Shown piece after piece: positions 1 through 9,259 of a stretch of 64,000 bases of DNA. The position numbers were made by a program, and so were the translations under genes. How positions within the stretch are numbered: position 1 is the stretch's first letter; the number at the start of each line of letters is the position of its first letter. The DNA is taken from the NCBI RefSeq assembly GCF_000148725.1, contig NZ_GL476319.1, positions 453,772 to 517,771 of the forward strand, given 5' to 3'. The stretch comes from Roseibium sp. TrichSKD4 (GTDB taxonomy: Bacteria > Pseudomonadota > Alphaproteobacteria > Rhizobiales > Stappiaceae). The notes beneath the pieces are model-generated. The model was not told the origin of the DNA. It ran no database searches and saw only the letters and a list, made by a program, of their open reading frames with translations.

Positions 1-1625
1 ACACCGTCAAAGGTGATCGCATAACCAGACACGTCAACAGTGTCGCCTGGCGACATGGTCAGGACTTTTTCGTCCTGAAACGCGCTGGACATGACAATAC
101 CAAGTGCAGTCACACCAATGCCGAAATGCGCCGTCGCGGTTCCCCATGCAGAACCCGGCAGGCCCTTGAGGCGGCTCAAGCCACGCGTGAAGCCGATTTC
201 AAACAGCTTCACCCTTGTGACAATCTCCGCGATTGATCCAGCCATAACCCATACCGCAAGTCCGACGCCGAGAGGAGCCAGCACACGCTCCATGCCCCAG
301 AGCCAGAAAGTGAACAGGGTCATCAAAATCGCAAGGCCGAAAGCTGCATAAAGCCGCTGCGTCGCTGCAAGCAAGTCACCGCGCTTCCACGCAAGGATCG
401 GACCGAATGGAACGGCCATCAGCAATGGAACCATCAACGGGCCAAAGGTCAGATTGAAAAACGGCGCGCCGACTGAAATCTTCTCGTCAGTTACTGCTTC
501 CAGAGCAAGCGGATAAAGGGTTCCCACCAGAACCGCCGCGCAGGATGCTGTCAGGAACAGGTTGTTGAAGACCAAAGACCCTTCGCGGCTGATCGGCGCA
601 AACAAACCTCCCTGTTTCAAGAGCGGAGCACGCCAAGCATAGAGCGACAGGGAACCACCGATAAAGATGCAGAGCAGAACCAGAATGAACGTGCCGCGTG
701 CAGGGTCGGTCGCGAATGCGTGCACACTCGTCAACACGCCTGAGCGCACAAGGAACGTACCGAGCAAAGACAGGGAGAAGGTGAAGATCGCCAGAAGGAC
801 TGTCCAGACCTTCAAGGCCTCCCGCTTTTCCATCACGATGGCTGAATGCAGCAAGGCAGTACCAGCGAGCCAAGGCATGAAAGATGCGTTCTCGACCGGA
901 TCCCAGAACCACCAGCCACCCCAGCCAAGCTCATAATAAGCCCAGTAAGACCCCATCGAAATGCCGAGGGTCAGGAAGCACCACGCAAGCAAGGTCCACG
1001 GACGGACCCAGCGCGCCCAAGCCGCATCAATCCGGCCAAGAAGCAAGGCAGCAACAGCAAATGAGAAGGTGATGGAGAACCCAACATAGCCGACATAAAG
1101 AAGCGGCGGGTGGATCGCCAAACCAATGTCTTGCAAGATGGGATTGAGGTCATTGCCCTCAACAGGCGGATTTACGATGCGGTTGAACGGGTTGGACGTC
1201 GCCAGCATGAACAGGAGGAAACCAGCTGTGACCCACCCCTGAGCGCCAAGTGTGGCAGAGCGCAAGGGCGCTGGAAGATTTCCGCCAAAGACAGCCACTA
1301 ACGCGCCAAAGAACACAAGGATGAGAACCCAAAGAAGAAGCGACCCCTCATGGTTTCCCCAAACGCCGGTAATCTTGTAGATCAGCGGCTTTGCCGAGTG
1401 GGAGTTCTCCCACACATTGACGACCGAAAAGTCGGACGTGAGATAGGCGATTGTCAGTGCGACGAAAGAGAGACTGACCAGCAGGAACATGGACACGGAA
1501 ACTGGACCGGCGACGGCCATCATCCGTTCGTCTTCCTTCAAGGCGCCCCACACCGGGACCACAGACTGAATGAGTGTCAGCACAAAGGCCAGCACCAGCG
1601 CATAATGTCCAAGTTCAACGATCAT
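1..1625 (-). CDS. ccmF: Heme lyase CcmF, 3' part beyond window edge
   Basis: Inner-membrane protein of cytochrome c maturation (system I). It takes heme from holo-CcmE and, with CcmH, attaches it to apocytochrome c in the periplasm. The minus-strand frame is open from ATG at 1625 to the window edge (about 541 codons of the usual 650 or so). It begins MIVELGHYALVLAFVL and contains the tryptophan-rich WWD region typical of heme handling (ELGWGGWWFWDPVENASF) and many membrane segments. It lies 49 bp downstream of ccmE on the same strand, so ccmI-ccmE-ccmF form one transcription unit; ccmH would be expected just outside the window. No frameshift was seen in the visible part. Identification is firm. 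Confidence 0.95.
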   Translation of the reverse strand, partial: MIVELGHYALVLAFVLTLIQSVVPVWGALKEDERMMAVAGPVSVSMFLLVSLSFVALTIAYLTSDFSVVNVWENSHSAKPLIYKITGVWGNHEGSLLLWVLILVFFGALVAVFGGNLPAPLRSATLGAQGWVTAGFLLFMLATSNPFNRIVNPPVEGNDLNPILQDIGLAIHPPLLYVGYVGFSITFSFAVAALLLGRIDAAWARWVRPWTLLAWCFLTLGISMGSYWAYYELGWGGWWFWDPVENASFMPWLAGTALLHSAIVMEKREALKVWTVLLAIFTFSLSLLGTFLVRSGVLTSVHAFATDPARGTFILVLLCIFIGGSLSLYAWRAPLLKQGGLFAPISREGSLVFNNLFLTASCAAVLVGTLYPLALEAVTDEKISVGAPFFNLTFGPLMVPLLMAVPFGPILAWKRGDLLAATQRLYAAFGLAILMTLFTFWLWGMERVLAPLGVGLAVWVMAGSIAEIVTRVKLFEIGFTRGLSRLKGLPGSAWGTATAHFGIGVTALGIVMSSAFQDEKVLTMSPGDTVDVSGYAITFDG

Positions 1626-1674
1626 ATCGTTTGTTCCGCGTCCGTCCCAGGTTCAACCCTCGTTCTATAGAGGA

Positions 1675-2130
1675 TTACTGTTCTTCGCCCTGCCAATGAC
1701 CCTTGTCTTTCAGGGCTTCAGCCACCTCTTTGGGCATGTAGTTCTCATCGTGCTTCGCCAGCACGCTATCGGCAACAAATTCGCCGTTCGGTCCGATGAC
1801 CCCCTCGGTCACAACGCCCTGCCCTTCCCTAAAGAGATCCGGCAGGATGCCCTTGTAGGAAACGGCAATCACGTTCTCGGTGTCTGTCACTCGAAAGCGC
1901 ACACGGGCGTCGTCAAAGCGTTCCACCGAGCCATCTTCAACAAGACCGCCAAGCCGGATCCGTTGACCCTGAGGGATCTGCTTTTGAGCAATATCTGTGG
2001 GGCTTTGGAAGAAGACGATCTGATCATTCAGCGCAAAGAGCACAAGGCCCAGTGCCACTGCCAAAACGGCTCCAGCCGTCCCGATCATCGTCAAACGTCG
2101 TTGTTTTCGCGTCATCCGAATTGCGTCCAT
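1675..2130 (-). CDS. ccmE: Heme chaperone CcmE
   Basis: Periplasmic, membrane-anchored heme chaperone that binds heme covalently and passes it to CcmF. The protein is 151 residues if started at 2130; an ATG five codons later ([12 protein letters not shown], 2115) is the more usual alphaproteobacterial start. One N-terminal membrane segment lies at residues 15-33, followed by an OB-fold region and the conserved heme-binding motif [11 protein letters not shown] with His127. It sits between ccmI and ccmF in the expected order. Confidence 0.95.
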   Translation of the reverse strand: MDAIRMTRKQRRLTMIGTAGAVLAVALGLVLFALNDQIVFFQSPTDIAQKQIPQGQRIRLGGLVEDGSVERFDDARVRFRVTDTENVIAVSYKGILPDLFREGQGVVTEGVIGPNGEFVADSVLAKHDENYMPKEVAEALKDKGHWQGEEQ

Positions 2131-2172
2131 TTCAGGCTACAGGCCCCTCCGCCTGCGCCGGTCATTTTGTCT

Positions 2173-3306
2173 CTATTGACCACTCAGGCCAAGTTCTCCA
2201 GCCATCGCATCTATCTTGGCCAAATCTGCGGCATTCGATCCAAAAACGTCGCGAGCCTCGTTGAGTATCGCGGTCGCCTTGCTCTCGTCGCCCAATACAA
2301 TATAGGCACGAATGAGCCGTTGCCATTCCCCGAGCGTGCCACCATCACTAGCAAGGCGGGCAGCAAGGCCATCCACCATGCTTTGGATCATCGCCTGACG
2401 GTCTTCAGCACTCATTTCGCTGGCCGCTTCTACTTGCTCGCGGTTTGGCCCCTTCAAGGTCTCGGCCATTGTAGGTGGTGTTCCGCCGAGCTTTTGAAGT
2501 TCTTCCCGAGCTGCAGGCAGCCAAAAAGCTGTCGGATCAGCGCCCTCCAGCAAGGCTTCCCAAGCTGAAATGGCATCGTCCTTGCGCCCCTCTTGTCCAA
2601 GAGCAAGCGCGAGGAAAAAGCGCGGTTTCACTGCAGTGGGTTCCAGATCAACCGCTTTCTCAAAAGCCTCACGGGCACTCGCTGTCACCAAGCCTTCATT
2701 CGCCATGGTCAGAGCCTCACCCATGTTGGTGAAGAATTCTTGTGACGGGCCGAGAAACTCAATCGCCTTTGAATAGGCATTCGCAGACGCTTCCGGATTG
2801 TTCAGGCGCATGTAAATGGGAGCCAGAACCGCCCAGCCACGCCCATCTTGCGGGTTTTCCGCCAAATGGCGCTCTGCTCGTGCAACAAGCTCTGAGACCG
2901 ACTGGTCTTCCGGCGGTGCCGTGAGGCGCGCAGCCAAAGGTCGGTCAGGCATATTGGGCGAACCAAGATAGAGATACAAACCAAGAGCTGCGACCGGCAC
3001 GATGGCAACGGCGAGCACCTGACTGAGACGGAACCCGGCACTGGATTTTGCGCCTTCATGGGCGTGCTGAACACGATCATTAGCAGCCAGCAAACGCCGC
3101 GCAATTTCTGTGCGCGCAGCTTCGGCGGCGGCCTCATCAATCAGGCCCCGTTCCAGGTCCCGATCAACTTCTTCAAGTTGTTGACGATAAACAGCTTCAT
3201 CCGCGGCAGCGCTCGTGGCCTCGTTCGAACGCGCACGAGCCATCGGAATGAGAACCGAGAGGGACGCAGCCGCAGTCAAGGCTGCAATCAATATCCATAG
3301 CATCAT
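2173..3306 (-). CDS. ccmI: Cytochrome c maturation protein CcmI (CycH)
   Basis: Apocytochrome c chaperone of the system I haem-ligation complex. It has 377 residues: an N-terminal membrane helix (residues 2-20), a cytoplasmic segment rich in Glu/Arg (VDRDLERGLIDEAAAEAART, the usual CcmI signature), a second membrane helix near residues 95-115, then a TPR-containing periplasmic domain (about 140-270) that binds the apocytochrome C-terminus. It is first in the ccm operon. An AT-poor gap of 85 bp separates it from the next gene upstream. Confidence 0.92.
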   Translation of the reverse strand: MMLWILIAALTAAASLSVLIPMARARSNEATSAAADEAVYRQQLEEVDRDLERGLIDEAAAEAARTEIARRLLAANDRVQHAHEGAKSSAGFRLSQVLAVAIVPVAALGLYLYLGSPNMPDRPLAARLTAPPEDQSVSELVARAERHLAENPQDGRGWAVLAPIYMRLNNPEASANAYSKAIEFLGPSQEFFTNMGEALTMANEGLVTASAREAFEKAVDLEPTAVKPRFFLALALGQEGRKDDAISAWEALLEGADPTAFWLPAAREELQKLGGTPPTMAETLKGPNREQVEAASEMSAEDRQAMIQSMVDGLAARLASDGGTLGEWQRLIRAYIVLGDESKATAILNEARDVFGSNAADLAKIDAMAGELGLSGQ

Positions 3307-3391
3307 GGGCGCACTATAGACATTGCAGAGGCTTGAAAGGCAAGCGCGAATTCCTGCGACCAGCGGTCGCTCTAGAAACTATAATGAACGC

Positions 3392-4894
3392 CTATCGTCC
3401 CGATTTCGCACCTGCACGAACAGGTCCTTTGCGCAGCGACGCGGTTTGCCCTGCAGGACGGTCCTTTACCGGTTTACGCTCTGGCAGACCGAGAGCCGAC
3501 TGACGGCTTCGGCGGAGCTGGGCAGCATAGTCGCCCCCATAATAGAGCTCGCATAACATGATGGCATTGTCCGCTGCCGCCAATACCGCTCTCTGTTCAT
3601 TCCCAATCACGCCAGACAGGTCATTGATCAACCAGCGGGTGGTAATTTCCAACATTTGTTCAACGGCTTGGCGAGTTTTGTTCGTCAAGTCGTTGACCGC
3701 AAATGTATCAGGCGCATTCCGCACCATGACAAAAACGCGGAAAGACCGGATCGCGTTGGACGTCAGTTCATGATCAATCAGAAGGTTTCCGTCCTGATCA
3801 ATTTTTGGCACGGCAATCGCACTACGTAACAGCCCCGGAACAGACTCCAGTTCTTTCGCAACAAGATTGGAAACCGACCGCTTGATGGCAGTTAGCTGGT
3901 CCCGCCAAGCCCGATGTTGGGACAAGTCAAGCTCAACTTCCAACCCTCGAAGCACTTCGTGGTAATCGGAAAGAGCAACTGAAAACCCGATCGGATCGGG
4001 ATTAAATTTTCTGTGATCGTGTGCCAGAAGTGCAAGACGCTCAACTTCGGAGATCGCAATCGTCATCAAAGGCGTGAATTCAGAATTGGCGAGATCTGCA
4101 AGATTGTTTACGCCTGCAAGGCGGATCCCGAATCCGGGCAACATCGCCGGATGGCTGGTCCGGGAAAGCAAAGCACCGGCAAGGATATCAACGCTGCCCT
4201 TATGCTTTTTCAAAAATGCCTGACAGCGCTGCAGAAGATCCGTATCCACCTTGAAACGATTGGGATAGAGCGTGTCCGTGTAGGGCTCAAAAAGATCAAT
4301 CAGATCGGCTTCCATCTGAAAGACGCGGTAGACTTCCTTCAGCTCCGCCAGGCCGCGTGCGCCACCCATTTCTGCTGATAACCGACGACGGTTCAGTTCT
4401 GCTTCGTCCGAACTCTCCAGAGCAACCCGGAAGGCAACAATGGCCTTGTCCTGAAGGCTATCAATCTCAAGCGCGAGCTCGTCATCCGTGCAATCAGGGT
4501 CCTCTGCCCGCTCGATCACTGCAGAGATTTCTTCCGTCAGCACATCGCGCTTCAGCCACAACCAGATCTTGTTCAGCATGGAACGAAGAATGCGGCCCGG
4601 TTGTTTTTCAGCGAGCATCTCGTCAATCAGGAAGTCATCAAGCGGCTTGAAAAACATCCGCTGAACCTGATTTTTCCGAATCATGGTCGATTGCGTGTCT
4701 CGAAACGTCTCTTCAACTGGCTTGCCACTTCGAACCATGTCTAAAGAAGCTCCAAGGATGACACCCAGATTTGGATCATCGGACCCTGCGGCCTGCGATT
4801 TCTCAAGCCGCGCAACAAGTGAGCGAACAGCTTTCGGGCTCAACTCGCCCAAATAAGTCTGAATTTTATCCGTAACCAGTTTTGCGTTTTTCAT
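3392..4894 (-). CDS. Conserved hypothetical protein, about 500 residues
   Basis: No family recognised. The frame opens at a GTG (4903), but the ATG at 4894 (MKNAKLVTDKIQTYLGEL) is a more likely start; no strong ribosome site is seen for either. The protein looks soluble and largely alpha-helical, without signal peptide or membrane segment. It carries acidic and basic helical stretches and a basic low-complexity tail (RKPVKDRPAGQ, then KGPVRAGAKSGR). The long open frame and host-like codon use make it a real gene. It is co-directional with ccmIEF but 85 bp away, so it may or may not be in their transcript. Confidence 0.75.
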   Translation of the reverse strand: MKNAKLVTDKIQTYLGELSPKAVRSLVARLEKSQAAGSDDPNLGVILGASLDMVRSGKPVEETFRDTQSTMIRKNQVQRMFFKPLDDFLIDEMLAEKQPGRILRSMLNKIWLWLKRDVLTEEISAVIERAEDPDCTDDELALEIDSLQDKAIVAFRVALESSDEAELNRRRLSAEMGGARGLAELKEVYRVFQMEADLIDLFEPYTDTLYPNRFKVDTDLLQRCQAFLKKHKGSVDILAGALLSRTSHPAMLPGFGIRLAGVNNLADLANSEFTPLMTIAISEVERLALLAHDHRKFNPDPIGFSVALSDYHEVLRGLEVELDLSQHRAWRDQLTAIKRSVSNLVAKELESVPGLLRSAIAVPKIDQDGNLLIDHELTSNAIRSFRVFVMVRNAPDTFAVNDLTNKTRQAVEQMLEITTRWLINDLSGVIGNEQRAVLAAADNAIMLCELYYGGDYAAQLRRSRQSALGLPERKPVKDRPAGQTASLRKGPVRAGAKSGR

Positions 4895-5045
4895 CGGAAA
4901 CACTTTTTGCCGGAATAAATGGCTGGCTTAGAACTACGTGGAAAACTTAAATAAACATTGAACAAATGGCATAGCCTATTGTGCGGGCTACAGAATTAGC
5001 CACGCACCGCCATGAGATTTATTTGCCGTTACGGAATTTTGACTG

Positions 5046-5480
5046 TCAACTGAGCGTTTGCCAGCCGCCGTTTTCGGTCTTGCAGGCGGTTCCCCGAGAT
5101 TTAACCGGCGCGCCTTCCAAAACAAGCTCATGAACGAATTCGCGGCAAGTCGTGTCATTGACGTGATAAACGGGACCTGGACGCACAGTTCCACTGCGTC
5201 CTGTACGAACATTTTCCCATGCGATTGATGCCCCAACACCATCAGTCCGAAGTGCCTGCTTTTGCGCAGCAATCATCGCACGGTGATCAGAGGCGTCCAG
5301 TTTTTTGGCAAAATCATTTGTCAGGAGGTTCGCAATAGCAGAATTAGCGTCCGTGCCCGCAAGAGAACCGGAAGCGCCAAAGGACGAATCATATTGGCCA
5401 CCGCCTCCGGATGCAGACATCGCTGAACATCCGGCCAATCCGGCCGAAACCACCAATACGGTTACAAATCCTGCACGCAT
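5046..5480 (-). CDS. Surface-antigen-like lipoprotein (17 kDa antigen family)
   Basis: Small envelope lipoprotein of 144 residues. The signal peptide ends in the lipobox LAGC (Cys18), so the mature protein is probably lipid-anchored. The C-terminal half (DHRAMIAAQKQAL, WENVRTGRSGTVRPGPVY, TCREFVHELVLEG, GTACKTENGGW) matches the alphaproteobacterial 17 kDa surface antigen outer-membrane lipoprotein domain as I recall it. GGAGGG lies 6 nt before the ATG. The exact role is unknown for the family. Stands alone between the 500-residue protein and feuQ. Confidence 0.8.
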   Translation of the reverse strand: MRAGFVTVLVVSAGLAGCSAMSASGGGGQYDSSFGASGSLAGTDANSAIANLLTNDFAKKLDASDHRAMIAAQKQALRTDGVGASIAWENVRTGRSGTVRPGPVYHVNDTTCREFVHELVLEGAPVKSRGTACKTENGGWQTLS

Positions 5481-5602
5481 GCATTCCCTCCGTCACACCG
5501 ACCGCATTCAGATTTTCCCCGCAAGGAAGATTTGTTGCGAATCATTGTGGCCGAACTGAGCCCGACCAACGCGTATGATCAACAAAAGTGTATCATAAAT
5601 TC

Positions 5603-7045
5603 CTAAAGGGCGGGCAGAACAAGCCGCACTTTCAAACCACCAAGGTTAGAGCGGTCCAACTCCAACCGACCGCCATAAAGTGCAGCCAGATCAGCTACGA
5701 TTGAAAGACCCAACCCGGTTCCTGGGACAGTCTCATCAAGACGCCGTCCTCGCTTGACAGCCTCTCGGCGTTCTTCCTCCGACAATCCAAGCCCATCGTC
5801 CTCAATCAGGATTTCCAGCATTTCCCGTCCACCACCTTCCAGAAGCGGCACGCATTTGGCACTGACACGGGAGTTCGCCCATTTGCAGGCATTATCGATC
5901 AGATTGCCGGTCATCTCCTCCAGATCCTGACTTTCCCCGCGAAACCTCAGGGTTTGCGGGGCTTCCAGATCAAGCAGAAGCTCTCGATCACGATAGATTT
6001 TTTCCATCGCACGGACGAGACGGGATAGGGTCGGCTCGACTTCGCAGGACACACCAATAACCCGCCGCTGCGCAGCCATGCGGGCCCTTTCAAGATGGTG
6101 CTGGATTTGCGTCGACATGATGCCGGCCTGCTCGCTGACCTTGTCAGCAAAAGCACCCTCATGCGTCCTGGCTTCGTTGGCTATAACGCTCAAGGGTGTT
6201 TTCAGACCGTGGGCCAGATTCCCAACATGGGTTCGCGCCCGCTCCACGATTTCGCGATTGGATGTAATCAATGCATTCAGCTCGATAGCAACTGGTGCAA
6301 TTTCGGTTGGAAGGTTCTCGTCAATCTGATCCGCCTCCCCTTTGCGAACAGCACTCAACGAACCGCGCAAACGCACAAGCGGCCGCAGGCCAACACGCAC
6401 CTGCAGAAACACAGCTCCAATGAGGCCCAAACCAAACACGATAAGCGTGAACGCCACCTGACGGGCAAACTCCGCAACCTCGGCTCGGAAATCTGCTGTC
6501 GCTATGGCAACAGCAACGACCAGCTTATCGCTGCCGATCTCAATTTCACTTTGATAGAAGCGCACTTCCTGTCCGGACGGGTCTTCACCAAACCCGCTAA
6601 AAGACGGCACGCCTTCAAGTGCAGGTAACGGAAGCGGATCACCAACCAGAGAAAGCGAGGCAAAGACGATTTCATTGCTTTCAGCGCGCCTCACGGTCCA
6701 GTACCAACCTGACAGAGGCAGAGAAAATCGCGGTTCGCCAAGACTGCGCGGTGCGCGAAAGTTCACAGGAGCATCTGCTGTGTCACTTTCCACCACCATG
6801 TCAGCCAACAGCGAGCGCACATAGACTTCCAGCTGTGCGTCAAACGCCCGCTCTCCGGCGGAACGGTAAAGGCCAACCAGGAAGAAACCCGCTACTGCCA
6901 GCGCAATAACCGACCATACAGCTGCCACAAGAACCAGACGACCGGCAAGAGACCGCTGGCCAACCATTCTTCTGGTTTGTGATTCCCCCGCCCCCGCATC
7001 TCCTGCATTGTCAGCATCAGGGGCCGTTTCACGCTCACGCGTCAC
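5603..7045 (-). CDS. feuQ: Sensor histidine kinase, FeuQ/PhoQ-like
   Basis: Inner-membrane sensor kinase. I place the start at GTG 7045, overlapping the end of the response regulator by 11 bp (the open frame itself runs back to 7087). Layout: an N-terminal membrane helix (about residues 30-55), a periplasmic sensor region, a second membrane helix (about 200-220), HAMP, then an HisKA-type segment with His279 in NLAHGLKTPLSV. The ATP-binding domain has the N box (GNLIDNACKWA) and glycine boxes (DDGLGL, GTGLGLSIVAD). All catalytic motifs are intact, in contrast to its broken partner regulator. Gene order small periplasmic protein, regulator, kinase is that of feuNPQ of Sinorhizobium; the symbol is assigned by analogy. 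Confidence 0.8.
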   Translation of the reverse strand: MTRERETAPDADNAGDAGAGESQTRRMVGQRSLAGRLVLVAAVWSVIALAVAGFFLVGLYRSAGERAFDAQLEVYVRSLLADMVVESDTADAPVNFRAPRSLGEPRFSLPLSGWYWTVRRAESNEIVFASLSLVGDPLPLPALEGVPSFSGFGEDPSGQEVRFYQSEIEIGSDKLVVAVAIATADFRAEVAEFARQVAFTLIVFGLGLIGAVFLQVRVGLRPLVRLRGSLSAVRKGEADQIDENLPTEIAPVAIELNALITSNREIVERARTHVGNLAHGLKTPLSVIANEARTHEGAFADKVSEQAGIMSTQIQHHLERARMAAQRRVIGVSCEVEPTLSRLVRAMEKIYRDRELLLDLEAPQTLRFRGESQDLEEMTGNLIDNACKWANSRVSAKCVPLLEGGGREMLEILIEDDGLGLSEEERREAVKRGRRLDETVPGTGLGLSIVADLAALYGGRLELDRSNLGGLKVRLVLPAL

Positions 7046-7701
7046 CGGCTTCCCCCATCCGGTAACCAAGGCCGCGGATTGTCTCAATCATGTCCGAGCC
7101 GATTTTCTTGCGCAGCCGCCCGACAAAGACCTCAACCGTGTTCGAATCGCGATCAAAGTCTTGGTCATAGAGATGCTCGATCAGCTCGGTGCGCGAGATC
7201 ACCTTGCCCTGATGATGCAGCATGTATGACAGGAGCGATACTCGTGAGATGTGAGCTTGATTGGGCCACCATCCACCGTGACACGGCCAGACCGCAAGTC
7301 GAGACGAACCTTGCCGCAGGTCAACTCGTTGGATGCATGTCCGGCAGCTCGTCGCACAAGAGCGCGAACCCGGGCCAGAACTCTTCCATGTGAAACGGCT
7401 TTGCGACGTAGTCGTCAGCTCCAGCGTCAATCCCGGCGACCTTGTCAGACCATCGGTCACGAGCTGTCAGAATAAGAACCGGCATTGTCCGGCCATCCCG
7501 GCGCCAGTTTTCCAAAACGGAAAGTCCATCCAATTTGGGAAGCCCGAGATCAAGAACGACAGCGTCATAAGGTTCCGTGTCGCCAAGGAAATGCCCCTCT
7601 TCCCCATCCTGCGCGCTGTCGACGACATAGTCAGCCTCTTCCAGTGCTGTCACAAGTTGGCGATTAAGATCTGCATCATCTTCAACGACGAGAAGGCGCA
7701 T
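7035..7701 (-). pseudogene. feuP: Response regulator FeuP-like, two frameshifts
   Basis: OmpR/PhoB-type response regulator. The receiver domain is complete from 7701 (MRLLVVEDDADLN, phosphoacceptor Asp51, Lys101 in AKPFHMEE). Immediately after this, near 7381, the frame is lost: one missing base before TTCTGGCC would give the normal ELLARVRALVRRAAG. The linker and first part of the DNA-binding domain then continue in a second frame, and near 7235 a second missing base (TATCGCTCCTG) shifts to a third frame that gives the intact wing (LLSYMLHHQGKVISRTELIEH onward to LGYRMGEAGDA, stop at 7035). Adding one base at each site gives exactly 222 codons, the family length. So either two sequencing errors or a recently inactivated gene. 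Confidence 0.85.
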
Positions 7702-7734
7702 TGTGTTTATCCGCTATTCAATAAAAAGAGAAAA

Positions 7735-7986
7735 TCAGTTTGCGCTAACAACCTTGGTGGTCACCTTGCCATTGACCAGAACCGAGAGCCGGTAGACATA
7801 TCCGCCCCCCTCCTGACACAGCTGCGCCTTGACGATTTCCCCACCTGCCTGACTTTGCACGGCTGCAAGGGGTTTAGCCTTGCCCGAAGCAACAACTGAC
7901 CGCGCCTCACCTTGCGACAGGCACGCAGCACTTGCTGTTCCGGCAAGCAAAAGGAAAACAGAAAAGAACGCAAACAGTCTTATCAC
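7735..7986 (-). CDS. feuN: Small periplasmic FeuN-like protein
   Basis: 83-residue exported protein. The open frame runs back to 8148, but the best start is GTG 7986, preceded by AGGAAG at 8 nt; this gives a clean signal peptide (VIRLFAFFSVFLLLAG, cleavage after TASA) and a PepSY-like mature domain (CLSQGEARSVVASGKAKPL, GGGYVYRLSVLVNG). In Sinorhizobium FeuN is an 83-residue periplasmic inhibitor of the FeuQ kinase, encoded just upstream of feuP; the length, location and order agree. It is 33 bp upstream of the regulator, so probably the first gene of the operon. Confidence 0.75.
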   Translation of the reverse strand: MIRLFAFFSVFLLLAGTASAACLSQGEARSVVASGKAKPLAAVQSQAGGEIVKAQLCQEGGGYVYRLSVLVNGKVTTKVVSAN

Positions 7987-8208
7987 GGGAATTCTTCCTA
8001 GTTTGCCGGCCAACCCCAACCGGTAGTTGCCGCCGTTATAAGTGTCTCCGGCTGAACATGACCTGAACAGTCGGTTCATGGCAAATAGAAATAGGTTAAC
8101 CGCATGGGTCAAGCCCTCTGCCCGCACTGAGGCGCCCAAAATGATCATTCATTCTATAGAGATAGCTTATGCTGACGGATCATTGCGAAGGCATTCAAGT
8201 CTAAGTTT

Positions 8209-8997
8209 CTACCCGGCAATGTTACCCGCCACGGCGCTAGAGCCCGTCAACTCGGGCGTATTGTCCTGAAGGCGATTCCTCAAGGCTTTTCGCCAACGGT
8301 TCCGGCCATCAGCCTTTGCTTTCAAAGGCGCCTGATCTGCTGCCTGTATCGCGCCATCTATCGTGTTCGCCGCATCGTGTTCGGCCAGACCAATGCTGAT
8401 CGACACATCAATTTCATGCTCATCTATCTCAAAGCGCAAGCGGGCCACATCGGAACAAAGGTCAGTGGCGAGCTCCTGAGCTTTACGCCAATCAAGTTCA
8501 GGCAGAAAGACTAGAAACTCCTCCCAGCCCATCCGCACAACCCAATCACGGTCCCGAACATTTTCCATGAGCGTACCGGCGATCTGAACCAGAACTTCGT
8601 CGCCAACAGGATGACCAAAGCGGTCATTGATTGACTTGAAATGATCGACATCCACCATCATTACAACCGCAGGCGCAGCCTGCGTCTCCGCCTGAGCCTC
8701 AAAGAAACGGCGCCGGGTCGTTGTACCCGTCAAGGCATCAGTGGCATGGAGGAGTTTGATTGTCTTATGGGCCAGCTGCAGGTGCATGATCTGGCGGCAC
8801 GCAAATAGCGACATGCACGACGACAAGAAAAGCGCAATCAGGAACATGCTTGGGGCTGCGGCAGCGAACACCTCTAGTGGCAATAAAATCCAGCCAATCA
8901 GGCCGGTCGTCGCAAGCGCAATGAGTACCGTGATGGTTGTCCAAAACAGAACATCCCAATTGTTCCGCATCTTCAAGCGTAATGAACCTGTATTCAT
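8209..8997 (-). CDS. GGDEF-domain protein with degenerate active site
   Basis: 262 residues: two membrane helices (about 15-40 and 43-65), then a GGDEF-type diguanylate cyclase domain (ATDALTGTTTRRRF, DVDHFKSINDRFGHPVGDEV). The signature loop reads RMGWEEF (residues 155-161) instead of RxGGDEF/GGEEF: the second glycine, needed for nucleotide binding, is a tryptophan. The downstream motif is also altered (ADQAPLKAKADGRNR for the usual ADxALYxAK). It may therefore be catalytically weak or a receptor or scaffold. No phosphodiesterase domain. Stands alone; the 262 bp upstream is AT-rich and holds no gene. Confidence 0.85.
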   Translation of the reverse strand: MNTGSLRLKMRNNWDVLFWTTITVLIALATTGLIGWILLPLEVFAAAAPSMFLIALFLSSCMSLFACRQIMHLQLAHKTIKLLHATDALTGTTTRRRFFEAQAETQAAPAVVMMVDVDHFKSINDRFGHPVGDEVLVQIAGTLMENVRDRDWVVRMGWEEFLVFLPELDWRKAQELATDLCSDVARLRFEIDEHEIDVSISIGLAEHDAANTIDGAIQAADQAPLKAKADGRNRWRKALRNRLQDNTPELTGSSAVAGNIAG

Positions 8998-9259
8998 GAC
9001 GCAACTTCCCTAAGGTTCAACTCAACCCCTGATAGAGTAACGCAGCCACTCTCCACCCAAAACATAACAAAAATATATGAAACTGATTACACAACCATTA
9101 GTATATATTTTTTTAAATTGCAGATATGCTTTTGAGAGCCTCAAAATTCCAAAAAGCCCTTCCAAACATTCATTCCAACGCCAAATAGCCGATCGCCATG
9201 CTACGTTCATTTGGCACCGGTATTTGTGCACAACAGCTTTTTGAATAAGGATTTAAAAA

